From contig NZ_JAMHJQ010000006.1 of the NCBI RefSeq assembly GCF_023534745.1, positions 271,586 through 335,585 on the forward strand: DNA of 64,000 nt, read 5' to 3'. The DNA comes from Streptomyces sp. 35G-GA-8. Its GTDB lineage: Bacteria; Actinomycetota; Actinomycetes; Streptomycetales; Streptomycetaceae. Positions 1-11,598 of the stretch are shown piece after piece; position 1 is the stretch's first letter; every line of letters begins with the position of its first letter. The notes beneath the pieces are model-generated. The model worked only from the letters and a program-made list of their open reading frames with translations, ran no database searches and was not told the origin of the DNA. The translations under genes and the position numbers were made by a program.

Positions 1-28
1 GCCCGCCCCCGTCCACCGGGAGGCGGGC
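1..28 (-). terminator. hairpin downstream of the first minus-strand gene
   Basis: GCCCGCC (1-7) pairs with GGCGGGC (22-28) around a 14-nt loop, about 30 bp past the stop codon of the minus-strand gene at 58-309. There is no visible T-tract, which is common for Streptomyces terminators. Confidence 0.5.
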
Positions 29-57
29 AGCGGCGCCGCGTCGTCGGCGACGCCTCT

Positions 58-309
58 CTATCGCTTCCTCCAGTGCCGGACGTTCCAGCTGTACTGGTCG
101 CCGCCCACCCACCGGACCTTCTCCGGGTCGTCCAGGTCGGCGCCCTTCAGGCCCAGGGCGAAGGCATATTCGTACACATCCTCGATCGAGAACGCCTTGC
201 CCGCCAGCTCGCCGTGGATCTCCACCAGCCGGAAGGGCCGTTCCCCGTCCTGCACCGGCAGGACCACCACCGGCGCGTATTCGAACCGCGGGCTCTCACT
301 CTCTGTCAT
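58..309 (-). CDS. conserved hypothetical protein, 83 aa
   Basis: A small soluble acidic protein with no signal peptide or membrane segment. An open frame runs further upstream, but its extension is Pro/Arg-rich and looks like non-coding frame. I therefore chose the ATG at 309, which gives a protein starting MTESESPRFEYAP with an AGGGG ribosome-binding sequence about 9 nt upstream. The aromatic, charged C-terminus ends in WNVRHWRKR. I cannot assign a function. It is transcribed in the same direction as the zinc-finger gene at 416-688 but separated by about 100 bp. Confidence 0.6.
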   Translation of the reverse strand: MTESESPRFEYAPVVVLPVQDGERPFRLVEIHGELAGKAFSIEDVYEYAFALGLKGADLDDPEKVRWVGGDQYSWNVRHWRKR

Positions 310-415
310 GAAATCGACCCCTGCCTCACAGCGTGCCTCGAAGCTTCGCGCCTTCCCGCTCTGACAGGCTCCGGCGCCGAGGCGCACACGGCAACCCGGG
401 GCCGGAACCCCGCCG

Positions 416-688
416 TCAGACGAACGCCTCGTGCATATAGCACCAGCGCCAGTCCTCGCCGGGCTCCAAGGGCGCCACCAGCGGATGGCCGAGGGAGGCG
501 GCGTGGGCGCGGGCGTGCCGTAGCGGGGAGGAGTCGCAGCATCCGACATGGCCGCAGGTCAGACAGAGCCGCAGCCGCTCCCAGGGCGCGCCGAGCCGCA
601 GGCACTCCTCGCAGCCGTCGGGGGTACGGGGGGTGACGGGGCGCACCATGGAGAGGTGCCAGTCGGAGTCCGCGGTCACGGCCCTCAC
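416..688 (-). CDS. UBP-type zinc finger protein, 90 aa
   Basis: A small stand-alone ZnF-UBP domain protein. The Cys/His ladder is visible in order: CEEC (about residues 26-29), CLTCGHVGCC (about 42-51), HARAHAASLGH (about 58-68) and the closing W-R-W-C-Y motif near the C-terminus. In eukaryotes this fold binds ubiquitin C-termini; bacterial stand-alone versions are common in actinomycetes and their ligand is not known. The start is a GTG at 688 directly after an in-frame stop. An internal ATG (residue 14) is an alternative start. The downstream gene on this strand is unrelated. Confidence 0.75.
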   Translation of the reverse strand: MRAVTADSDWHLSMVRPVTPRTPDGCEECLRLGAPWERLRLCLTCGHVGCCDSSPLRHARAHAASLGHPLVAPLEPGEDWRWCYMHEAFV

Positions 689-716
689 CGGGTGACGACC
701 TGTCGGTCCATTGTCC

Positions 717-3353
717 TTACGCCGCCTTCCGTGCGTCGGACCCGGGCGGGTCCCGATACGTCACGACCAGTTCGCCGTTCTGGGCGTCCACCTTGATGTG
801 CGATCCGTCCTCCGCCTCACCGCGCAGCAGCGCGCGCCCGATCAGCGTCTCGACCTCGTGCGAGATATAGCGGCGCAGCGGCCGGGCCCCGTACACCGGG
901 TCGAAGCCCTGGTGGGCGATGAGTTCGCGGGCCGGCTCGGTGAGTTCCACCGTGATCCTGCGCTCCGCGAGACGCAGGCGCAGTTCGTCGAACTGGAGAT
1001 CGACTATCCGCTCGATCTGGGTCAGGCCCAGCGGCTTGAAGAGCACGATGTCGTCCACGCGGTTGAGGAACTCCGGCCGGAAGTGCGCGCGCAGTTCGCT
1101 CATCACCTGCGCGCGGGCGTCGGGCTTGATCTCGCCGTCCGCGCTCGCGTCCAGCAGATACGGGGAGCCGATGTTGGAGGTCATGATGACGACGGTGTTG
1201 CGGAAGTCGACGGTCCGCCCCTGGGCGTCGGTGATCCTGCCGTCGTCGAGGATCTGGAGCAGGGTGTTGAAGACATCGGCGTGGGCCTTCTCGATCTCGT
1301 CGAACAGGACCACCGAGTACGGCTTGCGCCGGACGGCCTCGGTGAGCTGGCCGCCCTCCTCGTACCCGACGTATCCGGGCGGTGCGCCCATGAGCCGGCT
1401 GACGGTGTGCCGCTCCTGGTACTCGCTCATGTCGAGGCGGACCATGCTCTCCTCGGAGTCGAAGAGCGCCGCCGCGAGGGTCTTCGCCAGCTCCGTCTTG
1501 CCCACGCCCGTCGGGCCGAGGAAGATGAACGACCCGATCGGACGGCGCGGGTCACGGATCCCGGACCGGGCCCGGATGATCGCGTCGGACACCAGCTGTA
1601 CGGCCTCGTCCTGCCCGATCACCCGCTCCTGAAGGATCTCGTCCAGCCGCAGCAGCTTCTCGCGCTCGGCCTCCTGGAGCCGGCTCACCGGGATACCGGT
1701 CCACGCGGCCACGATCTCGGCGATCTCGTCCTCGGTGACCACCTCGCGCAGCAGCCGTGTCTCGCCCTGCTTGGCGCGCAGCTGCTCCTCCTCGGCGGCG
1801 AGGCGCCGTTCCAGATCGGTGAGCGTGCCGTAGCGAAGTTCCGCCGCGCGGTTGAGGTCGTAGGCCCGTTCGGCCTCGTCGGCCTCCTGACGGACCCGTT
1901 CCAGATCCTGCCGCAGCTCCTGGACCTTGCGGATGGCCTGGCGCTCGGACTCCCACTGGGCGTGCCGGGCATCGGCGTCGGCCCGCACATCGGCCAGCTC
2001 CCCGCGCAGCTCCTCCAGCCTGGTCACGCTCGCCGGGTCGGTCTCCTTGGCGAGGGCCGCCTCCTCGATCTCCAGCCGGGTCACCCGCCGCGTCAGCTCG
2101 TCCAGTTCGGCGGGCATCGAGTCGATCTCGGTACGCATCCGGGCACAGGCCTCGTCCACCAGATCGATCGCCTTGTCGGGCAGGAACCGGTCCGAGATAT
2201 AGCGGTGGCTGAGCGTCGCCGCGGCGACCAGCGCCGTGTCCTGGATCCGCACGCCATGGAAGACCTCCAGGCGCTCGCGCAGTCCGCGCAGGATGGAGAC
2301 GGTGTCCTCGACGCTCGGCTCGTCCACCAGGACCTGCTGGAAGCGGCGCTCCAGCGCGGCGTCGGACTCGATGTGCTTGCGGTACTCGTCCAGGGTGGTG
2401 GCGCCGATCATGTGCAGCTCACCGCGGGCGAGCATCGGCTTGAGCATGTTCCCCGCGTCCACCGCCCCTTCGGCGCCGCCCGCGCCGACCACCGTGTGCA
2501 GTTCGTCGAGGAAGAGCAGGATCCGGCCGCCGGCCGCCTTGACCTCGCCGAGCACCGCCTTGAGCCGTTCCTCGAACTCACCGCGGTACTTGGCCCCGGC
2601 CACCAGCGCGGCCATGTCGAGCGCGAAGACCGTACGGTCCCGCAGCCCCTCGGGTACGTCCCCTCGGACGATCCGCTGGGCGAGCCCTTCGACGATCGCG
2701 GTCTTCCCGACCCCCGGGTCGCCGATCAGCACCGGGTTGTTCTTGGTCTTGCGGCTGAGGATCTGGGTCACCCGCCGTATTTCCGCGTCCCGGCCGATCA
2801 CCGGGTCCAGGCTGCCGCCGCGCGCCTCGGCGACCAGATCGCGGCCGTACTTCTCCAGGGCCTCGTACGCCGCCTCCGGGGTCGCGGAGGTGACCCGCTG
2901 ATTGCCCCGGATCCGGGTGAGCGCCGAGAGGAACGCCTCCTTCGTGAGCCCGTGGTCCTTGAGCAGACGCCCCGCCGCGGTGGCGGAGCCCTCGTCGGCC
3001 AGCGCCATCATCAGATGCTCGACGGAGACGTACTCGTCCTTGAGCCGCTTGGCCTCCTGCTCGGCGCTCTCCAGCAGCCGCGACAGCCGCTGGGTGACGA
3101 ACACCTGGCCGGGCGCGGCTCCGGGGCCGGTCGACCTGGGCCTGCGCGACAGCTCGCCCTCCACGGCCGTGCGCAGCGCGGACGGATCGACACCGGACTG
3201 GTCGAGCAGCCGGGGGACGAGCCCGTCCCGCTGGTCGAGCAGCGCGAGCAGCAGATGTTCACCGTCGACCTCGGTCCCCCCGAGGCGTACGGCCGCGCTC
3301 TGGGCGTCCTGCAAAGCTTCCTGGGATTTCTGGGTGAGGCGGTTCATGTCCAT
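717..3353 (-). CDS. clpB: ATP-dependent disaggregase ClpB
   Basis: Hexameric AAA+ disaggregase that works with DnaK/DnaJ/GrpE to rescue aggregated proteins in the cytoplasm. At 878 aa it has the full family length. The Clp N-domain covers about residues 1-145, AAA1 has Walker A GDPGVGKT at about 211-218, a charged coiled-coil middle domain follows (about 400-520), and AAA2 has Walker A GPTGVGKT at about 613-620 with the LFDEIEKAH Walker B region. It is the last gene of the dnaK operon and starts 10 bp inside the cbpM-like gene, so translation is probably coupled. Many streptomycetes have more than one clpB; linkage to a class B DnaJ suggests this may be a paralogous chaperone set rather than the primary one. 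Confidence 0.95.
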   Translation of the reverse strand: MDMNRLTQKSQEALQDAQSAAVRLGGTEVDGEHLLLALLDQRDGLVPRLLDQSGVDPSALRTAVEGELSRRPRSTGPGAAPGQVFVTQRLSRLLESAEQEAKRLKDEYVSVEHLMMALADEGSATAAGRLLKDHGLTKEAFLSALTRIRGNQRVTSATPEAAYEALEKYGRDLVAEARGGSLDPVIGRDAEIRRVTQILSRKTKNNPVLIGDPGVGKTAIVEGLAQRIVRGDVPEGLRDRTVFALDMAALVAGAKYRGEFEERLKAVLGEVKAAGGRILLFLDELHTVVGAGGAEGAVDAGNMLKPMLARGELHMIGATTLDEYRKHIESDAALERRFQQVLVDEPSVEDTVSILRGLRERLEVFHGVRIQDTALVAAATLSHRYISDRFLPDKAIDLVDEACARMRTEIDSMPAELDELTRRVTRLEIEEAALAKETDPASVTRLEELRGELADVRADADARHAQWESERQAIRKVQELRQDLERVRQEADEAERAYDLNRAAELRYGTLTDLERRLAAEEEQLRAKQGETRLLREVVTEDEIAEIVAAWTGIPVSRLQEAEREKLLRLDEILQERVIGQDEAVQLVSDAIIRARSGIRDPRRPIGSFIFLGPTGVGKTELAKTLAAALFDSEESMVRLDMSEYQERHTVSRLMGAPPGYVGYEEGGQLTEAVRRKPYSVVLFDEIEKAHADVFNTLLQILDDGRITDAQGRTVDFRNTVVIMTSNIGSPYLLDASADGEIKPDARAQVMSELRAHFRPEFLNRVDDIVLFKPLGLTQIERIVDLQFDELRLRLAERRITVELTEPARELIAHQGFDPVYGARPLRRYISHEVETLIGRALLRGEAEDGSHIKVDAQNGELVVTYRDPPGSDARKAA

Positions 3354-3700
3354 GGCAGGTCGTCACTCCTCGCGCCGGTGCGGCGCAGCGCCGACTCCAG
3401 CAGACTGATCCGGTCCAGCAGGTCGAGTACCAGCCCGATGGAGGCGTAGTTGAGGGGGAGTCCGGCCCGCAGCCGCTGGATACGGGCCAGCGTGCGCGGG
3501 GCGGACGGGTCGAACCAGAGCCGGCCCGCGGGGTCCCGGGTGGCGTCCACCAGCCCCAGCGTCACCATGCGCCGGACCAGGTCCGGGTGCAGGCCCGCGC
3601 TGCGGGCCACGCTCTCCAGACCGAGCTTTCTGACCGGCGCCAGCTCGTAGACACGGACGGCCGGCGCGTCGGGCCGTCGCCGCCGTTGATCGGACGTCAT
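3344..3700 (-). CDS. CbpM-like MerR-fold chaperone modulator, 118 aa
   Basis: Occupies the slot where hspR lies in the classical Streptomyces dnaK operon, but it reads as a CbpM/MerR_2-type protein. A winged-helix segment (about residues 25-75: [21 protein letters not shown]) is followed by [20 protein letters not shown] and a helical tail [12 protein letters not shown] (about 95-108). CbpM binds the J-domain of the class B co-chaperone CbpA and modulates it; the adjacent gene encodes exactly such a DnaJ. It overlaps both neighbours (ATGA with cbpA, 10 bp with clpB). HspR-type transcriptional repression cannot be excluded, because both proteins are MerR-like. Confidence 0.7.
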   Translation of the reverse strand: MTSDQRRRRPDAPAVRVYELAPVRKLGLESVARSAGLHPDLVRRMVTLGLVDATRDPAGRLWFDPSAPRTLARIQRLRAGLPLNYASIGLVLDLLDRISLLESALRRTGARSDDLPWT

Positions 3701-4632
3701 CCCGGCCTCCTCGGGTCGAAGTCGGACGCGGCCGACAGTTCCTCGAACAGCTCGCGTTCGCGGTCGGTGGGGCGGGGCGGGACCATCACCCGTAGCTCGG
3801 CGTAGAGGTCGCCGTCGGTGCCACGCGGGTGGGGCATGCCCTCGCCGCGCAGCCGCAGCCGGCGCCCGCTGGAGGAGCCGGGCGGGACGGTGACCTTGGC
3901 GGTGCCGCCCGGGGTGGCCAGCGGCACGGTCGCGCCGAGCGCCGCCTCCCAGGGCGTCACGGGCAGCGGGACATGGATGTCGCGGCCGTCCAGCCGGTAG
4001 CGCTCATGGGGCTTGATACGGACCCGCAGATACAGGTCGCCGGCGGGCGCGTCGGGGCTGCCCCGGCCGCCCTCGCCCGCCAGCCGGATCCGCTGCCCGT
4101 CCCGCACCCCCCGGGGAATGGTGACCTGGTAGTCGCGCCGGCCGTCGGGCCCGGCGAGGCCGACCCCGCGCCGTCCGCCGCGGTAGGCCTCCTCCACGGA
4201 CAGCTCCACCTCGGCCTCCTGGTCGGCGCCGGGAACGGTACGGCGGGGCCCGCCGCGCCCGCCGAACAGGCCGCCGAAGAGATCCTCGAAGTCCACGTCC
4301 TGGTAGGCGCCACCCGGGCCCCGCCCGAAGCGCACCCCGCCACCGGTGGAGGCCCAGCCCCCACCGCCGCGCCCGGCACCCGCGGCCACCCGCTCGTCGT
4401 AGTCCTCGGGGATCTGCCGGAAGTCCGGGCCGAACCGGTCGTAGCGCGCCCGGGTGTCCGGGTCCGCCAGGACGTTGTACGCCTCGTTGACGTCCTTGAA
4501 GCGCTCCTCCGCCTTCGGGTCCTTGTTCACGTCCGGGTGGTGGCGACGGGCCAGCTTCCGATAGGCCTGCTGGATCTCCTCCTGGCTCGCCGAACGGGCG
4601 ACGCCGAGGACCTCGTAGTAGTCCTGTGCCAT
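3697..4632 (-). CDS. cbpA: class B DnaJ co-chaperone (CbpA-like), 311 aa
   Basis: Stimulates DnaK ATPase and delivers substrates. The J-domain (residues about 4-68) carries the HPD motif in RRHHPDVN. A Gly/Arg-rich linker (about 80-135, [10 protein letters not shown]) leads to a two-lobed DnaJ C-terminal domain. There is no CxxCxGxG zinc-finger domain between linker and C-lobe, so this is a class B (CbpA/DnaJB-type) protein and not canonical DnaJ. It sits 6 bp after grpE and overlaps the CbpM-like gene by 4 bp. The ATG at 4632 has GGGAG about 10 nt upstream. Confidence 0.9.
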   Translation of the reverse strand: MAQDYYEVLGVARSASQEEIQQAYRKLARRHHPDVNKDPKAEERFKDVNEAYNVLADPDTRARYDRFGPDFRQIPEDYDERVAAGAGRGGGGWASTGGGVRFGRGPGGAYQDVDFEDLFGGLFGGRGGPRRTVPGADQEAEVELSVEEAYRGGRRGVGLAGPDGRRDYQVTIPRGVRDGQRIRLAGEGGRGSPDAPAGDLYLRVRIKPHERYRLDGRDIHVPLPVTPWEAALGATVPLATPGGTAKVTVPPGSSSGRRLRLRGEGMPHPRGTDGDLYAELRVMVPPRPTDRERELFEELSAASDFDPRRPG

Positions 4633-4638
4633 GCGCCG

Positions 4639-5166
4639 TCACTCCCGTCGCTGACTGACCGCCACGGCCATCGGGCGCAGCTGGCGGCCGTCGTCCCCGT
4701 ATCCGGGACGCAGGACCTCCACGACGGTCCCCGGCTCGGTGTCCGGATCGTCGACGACCCGGACCACCTCGTGTCTGCTCGGGTCGAACGGCACTCCTTT
4801 CTCCTCCTGGCGGGGGTAGCCGAGCCGCGCCAGTACCTCCACGGCCTGGTCCCGTACGGCCTCGACGCCCTGGATGACCGAGGCGGGATCGGCGTGGGCG
4901 TGGGCCAGGGCCAGTTCGAGATGGTCGAGCACGGGGAGCCATTCCGCGGCGGTACGGGCGCGCTCGGCCTCCCGTACCCCCTCCAGCTCCCGGGCGTGCC
5001 GCTTGCGCAGATTGTCGAGATCGGCGAGCGCGCGCCGCCAGGCGTCCTGTGCCTCGGCCAAGTCCTTCTGGATGTCGTCCGGTTGATCGGCGGTCCGGTC
5101 CTCCCGCGCGGGCGCGGTGTCCTCCGCTTCGTCCGGCGGCGGTGCCGGTTCCGGCTCGGTGGCCAT
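4639..5166 (-). CDS. grpE: nucleotide exchange factor GrpE, 175 aa
   Basis: Releases ADP from DnaK. The acidic disordered N-terminus (about residues 1-35) leads into a long coiled coil (LAEAQDAWRRALADLDNLRKR, read in two parts around residue 45) and a C-terminal beta domain with the GrpE-typical GVPFDPSRHEVV and PGTVVEVLRPGY segments. It is shorter than the main streptomycete GrpE (usually over 200 aa), which supports a secondary chaperone operon. It lies 9 bp after dnaK and 6 bp before cbpA. Confidence 0.9.
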   Translation of the reverse strand: MATEPEPAPPPDEAEDTAPAREDRTADQPDDIQKDLAEAQDAWRRALADLDNLRKRHARELEGVREAERARTAAEWLPVLDHLELALAHAHADPASVIQGVEAVRDQAVEVLARLGYPRQEEKGVPFDPSRHEVVRVVDDPDTEPGTVVEVLRPGYGDDGRQLRPMAVAVSQRRE

Positions 5167-5175
5167 GGTGTGACC

Positions 5176-7068
<1,893 letters not shown>

Positions 7069-7315
7069 GAGGTGCTCCCTTGCGTCCACTGCCTTCGTTC
7101 GCTGGCTCCGTCCACTGCCCTCGGGGCAGGGTCACGTCCTCTCCAGCCTGGCGGCGGCGCCCCGCCGATTCCTGCGCCTGCGAGGTCGAAATCCGGACGG
7201 TGAGTGGACCTGCCGGTACAGGCGTGCCACCGGGCGGACCGGATGCGCGGCCCCGGTCGCTCGGTAAAGTTGTCCTGGGGGGCGACTCTCTTCGGGAAGG
7301 TGCCGGACCAGGGAG

Positions 7316-9040
7316 ATGAGCACGGCCGCCGGAAGAACCGGAGCACCGCGACCCCCGGGCAGCGGGTCCTCCCGCCTCCAGCGTCTGATGGCGCTGTCGG
7401 GCGCCCTGTCCGACGGCCGTGACGAGCACGAGGTGCTGCGGCTGGCCGCCTCCTGGGTCGCGCGGCTCGGTCCGTGGCGTACCGAGGCCGGATATCTGCC
7501 CGCTGACGGACGGCTGGTCCGCTGCCCACTGGACTCCCGCGCCTCCTCCGCCGCCATGAGCGGGACGCTGGACAGTCTGGTCGGCGGCCTCGCCGGCCAG
7601 GACGGCGCCGTCCGGCTCCCCGGCCGGGAGTGGTCATGGGCGTTCGCGCTCCGGGGGACCGACGGGCGAACCGGAAGCACCCCTGCCGGATATCTGGTCG
7701 TGAGCGCGGGGCGGCGGCCGGACGACGAGGACATCGCGGTGCTCGGACTGCTGGCGCGGCAGACCGGCGCGGCCCTGGCGGGCGCCGCCGCCCACCGTCG
7801 GGAGCGGGAGTACGCGGCGGAGCTGAGCCGGGCCCGGCAGGACGGGACCGCCGCCCGCGCGCGGCTCGCCGCCGTGGAGTCCGAGCTGAGGTACCGGCGG
7901 TCGGTGCACGACGCGCTGAGCGGTGCCACGGCCACCGGGGACACCGAGGCCGGGATCGCGTGGACGGTCCACCGGCTGACCGGCTTCTCCGCCGTGGTGG
8001 AGGACCAGTTCGGCAATCTGCGGGCCTGGGCCGGCCCCGGCTGCCCCGACCCGTACCCGAAGCCCGACCCGGGACGCCAGGAGCAACTGATCCTCGACGC
8101 GATCAGGGACCCGCGCCCGGTGTATGTGGGGCATCGGCTCACCGCCGTCGCCCGCCACCGCGGCGAGATCCTCGGCACCGTCTCCCTGGTCGATCCCGAG
8201 GGCGCCGCGGGGGAGCGCGAGGAGTTCGCGCTCGGTCACGCGTGCGACGCGCTGGCCCTGGAGATGGCGCATCTGCGCAGCCTGGCCGAGATGGAGCTGC
8301 GGCTGCGCCGCGAGCTGGTCGACGATCTGATCACCGGTACGGACGACGAGAGCGCCTTCGCGCGTTCCGCGGCCGTCGGACATGATCTGCACGGCGCGCA
8401 GCATCTGGTCGCGGTGGCCTGGACGGGGCTGACCGCCGATGACGCGTTCGTGCAGGCGGTGGCCGGCGCGGCGGCCGGTCTGGGGCTCCGGTCGCTGGTG
8501 GCCAGGCGCTCGGGCCGGGCGGTCCTGGTGGTCCAGGGGCGGCCCAAGGGCGAGGAGTTGTATCTGGCGGTCTCGCGGGAACTCGGCTCGCGCGCGGGAG
8601 CGATCGGGCTCGGCAGCCGCTGCGACTCCCCGGCCGAGATCCCGCGTTCCTACCAGGAGGCGCTGCGCGCCCTGGAGGTACGGCAGCGCTCGCGCGTACC
8701 CCACGGCGCGACCTCGTTCGACGACCTGGGCCTGTACCGGATCATCGGTACGGGCGACGACTACCGGGAGATCGAGGGGTACGTCCGCGAATGGCTCGGT
8801 CCGCTCCTCGACTACGACGCGGCCCACCGGGGCGATCTGGTCCGTACCCTCTCGCAGTACTTCGAGGCGGGCGGAAACTACGACGGCGCGGCCTCCGCCC
8901 TCGGCATCCACCGCAGCACGCTGCGCTACCGGCTCCAGCGCCTGCGCGAGATCGGGGGGCACGACCTGGGCGATGTCGAGACACGACTCAATCTGCATGT
9001 CGCGACCCGGGTGTGGAAGGTGCTGGGCGGCGAGGCCTGA
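7316..9040 (+). CDS. PucR/CdaR-family transcriptional regulator, 574 aa
   Basis: A large one-component regulator. The N-terminal half resembles a GAF-type sensory region (about residues 30-340). The C-terminus holds the PucR helix-turn-helix: YFEAGGNYDGAASALGIHRS followed by TLRYRLQRLREIGG, where family members bind DNA. It is divergent from dnaK, with about 250 bp between the starts. The GGGAG directly abuts the ATG at 7316, so the true start may be a little further downstream (an ATG lies at residue 25). No metabolic operon follows it, so its target cannot be read from context. Confidence 0.8.
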   Translation: MSTAAGRTGAPRPPGSGSSRLQRLMALSGALSDGRDEHEVLRLAASWVARLGPWRTEAGYLPADGRLVRCPLDSRASSAAMSGTLDSLVGGLAGQDGAVRLPGREWSWAFALRGTDGRTGSTPAGYLVVSAGRRPDDEDIAVLGLLARQTGAALAGAAAHRREREYAAELSRARQDGTAARARLAAVESELRYRRSVHDALSGATATGDTEAGIAWTVHRLTGFSAVVEDQFGNLRAWAGPGCPDPYPKPDPGRQEQLILDAIRDPRPVYVGHRLTAVARHRGEILGTVSLVDPEGAAGEREEFALGHACDALALEMAHLRSLAEMELRLRRELVDDLITGTDDESAFARSAAVGHDLHGAQHLVAVAWTGLTADDAFVQAVAGAAAGLGLRSLVARRSGRAVLVVQGRPKGEELYLAVSRELGSRAGAIGLGSRCDSPAEIPRSYQEALRALEVRQRSRVPHGATSFDDLGLYRIIGTGDDYREIEGYVREWLGPLLDYDAAHRGDLVRTLSQYFEAGGNYDGAASALGIHRSTLRYRLQRLREIGGHDLGDVETRLNLHVATRVWKVLGGEA

Positions 9041-9080
9041 CCCCCCCCCGTCGTCCCGTGGCCCCATGCGGTCATCGCGC

Positions 9081-9150
9081 GGGCTGAGCGCGGCCTGAGC
9101 ACGGGGCCTGTGCACGGGGCCTGAGCATGCGGCCTGAGCACGGGGCCCGG
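9081..9150. repeat. imperfect 13-bp tandem repeats
   Basis: Four to five imperfect copies of a GCCTGAGCACGGG-like unit lie just after the PucR gene, with variants such as GCCTGTGCACGGG and GCCTGAGCATGCG. Copies can pair with neighbours only weakly. There is no coding sign; this looks like simple-sequence expansion in a terminator-like spacer. Confidence 0.6.
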
Positions 9151-9244
9151 GACAGCGGCCCCCTGGAACCGCGTACGGCGGCGTGCCGCACGCGCGGGGG
9201 CCACTCGACCACTGGACGGTAGTCCGTACGGAGGAGTCTTCCGC

Positions 9245-9322
9245 TCAGGACTGGGGGCGTCGGCCGTGGTTGGCGCCGTTCTTACGACGCGCCTTCTTCT
9301 TGCGGCGCCGCTTCGATGACAT
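9245..9322 (-). CDS. small ribosomal protein bL37-like, 25 aa
   Basis: A 25-residue, extremely basic peptide beginning MSSKRRRKKKARRKN and ending GANHGRRPQS. This pattern (Lys/Arg run, then ANHGKRPxx at the C-terminus) matches the tiny 50S protein bL37 seen in mycobacterial ribosome structures. A strong ribosome-binding sequence, GAGAGGAG, lies about 6 nt before the ATG at 9322, which argues that this is a true gene. It is much too short for most gene callers. It is monocistronic, with the divergent DUF6221 gene about 200 bp away. Confidence 0.8.
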   Translation of the reverse strand: MSSKRRRKKKARRKNGANHGRRPQS

Positions 9323-9526
9323 GACGTCTCCTCTCGTGAGTGGTGATCGTTGCCGGATACGCACCCGTTCTACCGTGCTTTCCTCCGGCGGCCACGGAGC
9401 GCCTACCCGACGCTCGCGATCCTCATGCGCCGCGCCGTTTGTACGGCATCCTCTGCGGGAGGGTAGAACGTGCCCGGGGCCGAGGTCTTCCTCTCCCGTG
9501 CCCGTACGGTAAAGGACCGAGAGCTG

Positions 9527-9928
9527 ATGGCTGACGACAATGCGGAACTGCTGGCGTTCGTGCGGGCGCGCCTCGACGAGGAGGCGCGACGGGCGCGGGA
9601 GGCGGGCGGGGAGCGCTGGCGGTGTCCGCCCGAGATGCCGGGCGAGATCCACGACCGCACCGGCGGGATCGCGTTCACGGTGCGGACGCGCGGCTATGAC
9701 GAGCACATCGCCCTCCAGAACCCGGAGTACACCCTCCGGCGCGTCGAGACGAGCCGGGTCCTCCTCGACGAGTACGAGGAGGTGTGCCATCTGGACACCG
9801 ACCGTCCGGCGGCCGACTTCCCGTCCGGCCGCGCCGTCGGGCTGGGGTTCGTCGTCCGGCAGATGGCGGCGGAGCACGCGAGCCATCCCGGCTACCGGGC
9901 GAAGTGGCTGCCCCGGTTCGTCCGGTAG
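9527..9928 (+). CDS. DUF6221 family protein, 133 aa
   Basis: A small soluble protein of a family frequent in Streptomyces and their mobile elements, function unknown. Family signs are the N-terminal helix [19 protein letters not shown] and the closing segment [19 protein letters not shown], ending in the typical HP-x-Y-R-x-x-W. I chose the ATG at 9527 (GAGAG just upstream) over an upstream start that would add 19 residues. It is followed by the lpd gene after about 77 bp. Confidence 0.75.
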   Translation: MADDNAELLAFVRARLDEEARRAREAGGERWRCPPEMPGEIHDRTGGIAFTVRTRGYDEHIALQNPEYTLRRVETSRVLLDEYEEVCHLDTDRPAADFPSGRAVGLGFVVRQMAAEHASHPGYRAKWLPRFVR

Positions 9929-10005
9929 CGCGTGCCATGCGGGGGGAGTCAGCACGTCTGCCCGAGATGAGCCCGGGCGGCGCTTTCGGTGCCTATGGTG
10001 TGATC

Positions 10006-11412
10006 ATGAGTACACACTTTGATGTCGTGGTCCTCGGCGCGGGACCGGGCGGATACACCGCGGCGGTCCGCGCGACACAACTCGGGCTGCGGACGGCAGT
10101 CGTCGAGGCGAAGTACTGGGGCGGTGTCTGTCTGAACGTGGGGTGCATCCCCTCGAAGGCGCTGCTGCGCAACGCCGAACTCGCCTACATCTTCACGCAG
10201 GAGGCGAAGACCTTCGGAATCCGGGTGGAGGGCCGGGTCAGCTTCGATTACGGGGAGGCGTTCAGGCGCAGCCGCAAGGTCGCCGACGGCCGGGTCGCCG
10301 GCGTGCACTATCTGATGAAGAAGAACGACATCGCCGAGTACGACGGCCGCGGCACCTTCATCGACGACCGCACCCTCCAGGTGACGCTGTCGGAGGGCGG
10401 TACGGAGACCCTGACGTTCGACCACTGCGTCGTCGCGACGGGGACCACGACCCGGCTGCTGCCGGGTACCTCCCTGAGCGAGCGCGTCGTCACCTACGAG
10501 GAGCAGATCCTCTCCGAGACGCTGCCGGAGAGCATCGTCATCGCCGGCGCGGGCGCCGTCGGCGTCGAGTTCGCGTACGTGCTGCACAACTACGGGGTGA
10601 AGGTCACGATCGTCGAATTCCTGGACCGGCTCGTGCCGTTGGAGGACGCCGAGATCTCCAAGGAGCTCGCCAAGCGCTACCGGCGTCTGGGCATCGAGGT
10701 GCTGACCTCCACCCGGGTCGAGGCGATCGACGACAGCGATCCGTCGGCGAAGGTACGGGTCACCGTCTCGCGCGACGGACAGCGGCAGGTACTGGAGACC
10801 GACAAGGTCCTCCAGGCGATCGGCTTCGCGCCGCGTATCACGGGCTACGGCCTGGAGAACACCGGCGTCCGGCTGACCGAGCGCGGAGCGATCGACGTGG
10901 ACGGACGCGGCCGTACCAGCGTGCCGCACATCTTCGCGATCGGGGATGTCACGGCGAAGCTGATGCTGGCCCACGCCGCCGAGTCCATGGGGGTGATCGC
11001 GGCCGAGACCATCGCCGGCGCGGAGACCATGGAGCTGGACTTCGTGATGATCCCGCGCGCCACCTACTGCCAGCCGCAGATCGCCAGTTTCGGCTGGACC
11101 GAGGAGCAGGCGCGCGAGCGGGGCCATGAGGTGAAGGTGGTGAAGTTCCCGTTCACCGCGAACGGCAAGGCCCATGGTCTGGGCGACCCGGTCGGTTTCG
11201 TGAAGCTGATCAGCGACACCCGGTACGGTGAACTGCTCGGCGCGCATCTGATCGGCCCCGAGGTCACCGAACTGCTGCCGGAGCTGACGCTCGCCCAGCA
11301 GTGGGATCTGACGGTCCATGAGGTGGCACGCAATGTGCACGCCCATCCGACGCTGGGCGAGGCGGTCAAGGAGGCCGTCCACGGGCTGGCAGGACACATG
11401 ATCAACTTCTGA
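10006..11412 (+). CDS. lpd: dihydrolipoyl dehydrogenase, 468 aa
   Basis: FAD/NAD flavoprotein (E3) that reoxidises dihydrolipoamide in 2-oxoacid dehydrogenase or glycine cleavage complexes. The FAD-binding [13 protein letters not shown] is near residue 10 and the redox-active disulfide is in [13 protein letters not shown] (about 39-51). The NAD-binding motif is [12 protein letters not shown] (about 180). The C-terminal dimerisation domain carries the active-site His-Glu pair in [12 protein letters not shown]. The ATG at 10006 is chosen by homology; the frame is open upstream but not protein-like. No E1/E2 genes are adjacent, so it may serve several complexes. Confidence 0.95.
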   Translation: MSTHFDVVVLGAGPGGYTAAVRATQLGLRTAVVEAKYWGGVCLNVGCIPSKALLRNAELAYIFTQEAKTFGIRVEGRVSFDYGEAFRRSRKVADGRVAGVHYLMKKNDIAEYDGRGTFIDDRTLQVTLSEGGTETLTFDHCVVATGTTTRLLPGTSLSERVVTYEEQILSETLPESIVIAGAGAVGVEFAYVLHNYGVKVTIVEFLDRLVPLEDAEISKELAKRYRRLGIEVLTSTRVEAIDDSDPSAKVRVTVSRDGQRQVLETDKVLQAIGFAPRITGYGLENTGVRLTERGAIDVDGRGRTSVPHIFAIGDVTAKLMLAHAAESMGVIAAETIAGAETMELDFVMIPRATYCQPQIASFGWTEEQARERGHEVKVVKFPFTANGKAHGLGDPVGFVKLISDTRYGELLGAHLIGPEVTELLPELTLAQQWDLTVHEVARNVHAHPTLGEAVKEAVHGLAGHMINF

Positions 11413-11598
11413 CACCCGGCGGCGGGGGTGGACCCGACGGATTCGTTCCGCATCGCCGACGGCCCTCTGTCGGAAGGCTCTTGACGGGCGGTTGGTCCAG
11501 TCCTATCTTCCACTCAACCATTCAAAATCAGGGCCAGCGTTCATATATGTGGAGTGCGGGCTCTGATGGCGTCCCCCCACCAGAGAGGTAAGTGAGAC

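Noticed and set aside
711-3449. 912-aa open frame antisense to clpB
   Set aside because: It mirrors the clpB reading frame, has His/Leu/Asp-rich antisense composition without domains, and no ribosome-binding site; clpB is unambiguous.
7069-7315. HspR (HAIR) or CIRCE heat-shock operator upstream of dnaK
   Set aside because: Searched by eye for CTTGAGT-N7-ACTCAAG and TTAGCACTC-N9-GAGTGCTAA; neither is present. Only short direct repeats of GTCCACTGCC occur.
7634-9115. 493-aa frame antisense to the PucR gene
   Set aside because: No domain or signal, Arg/Gln/Leu-rich shadow composition; the + strand reading has a clear PucR helix-turn-helix.
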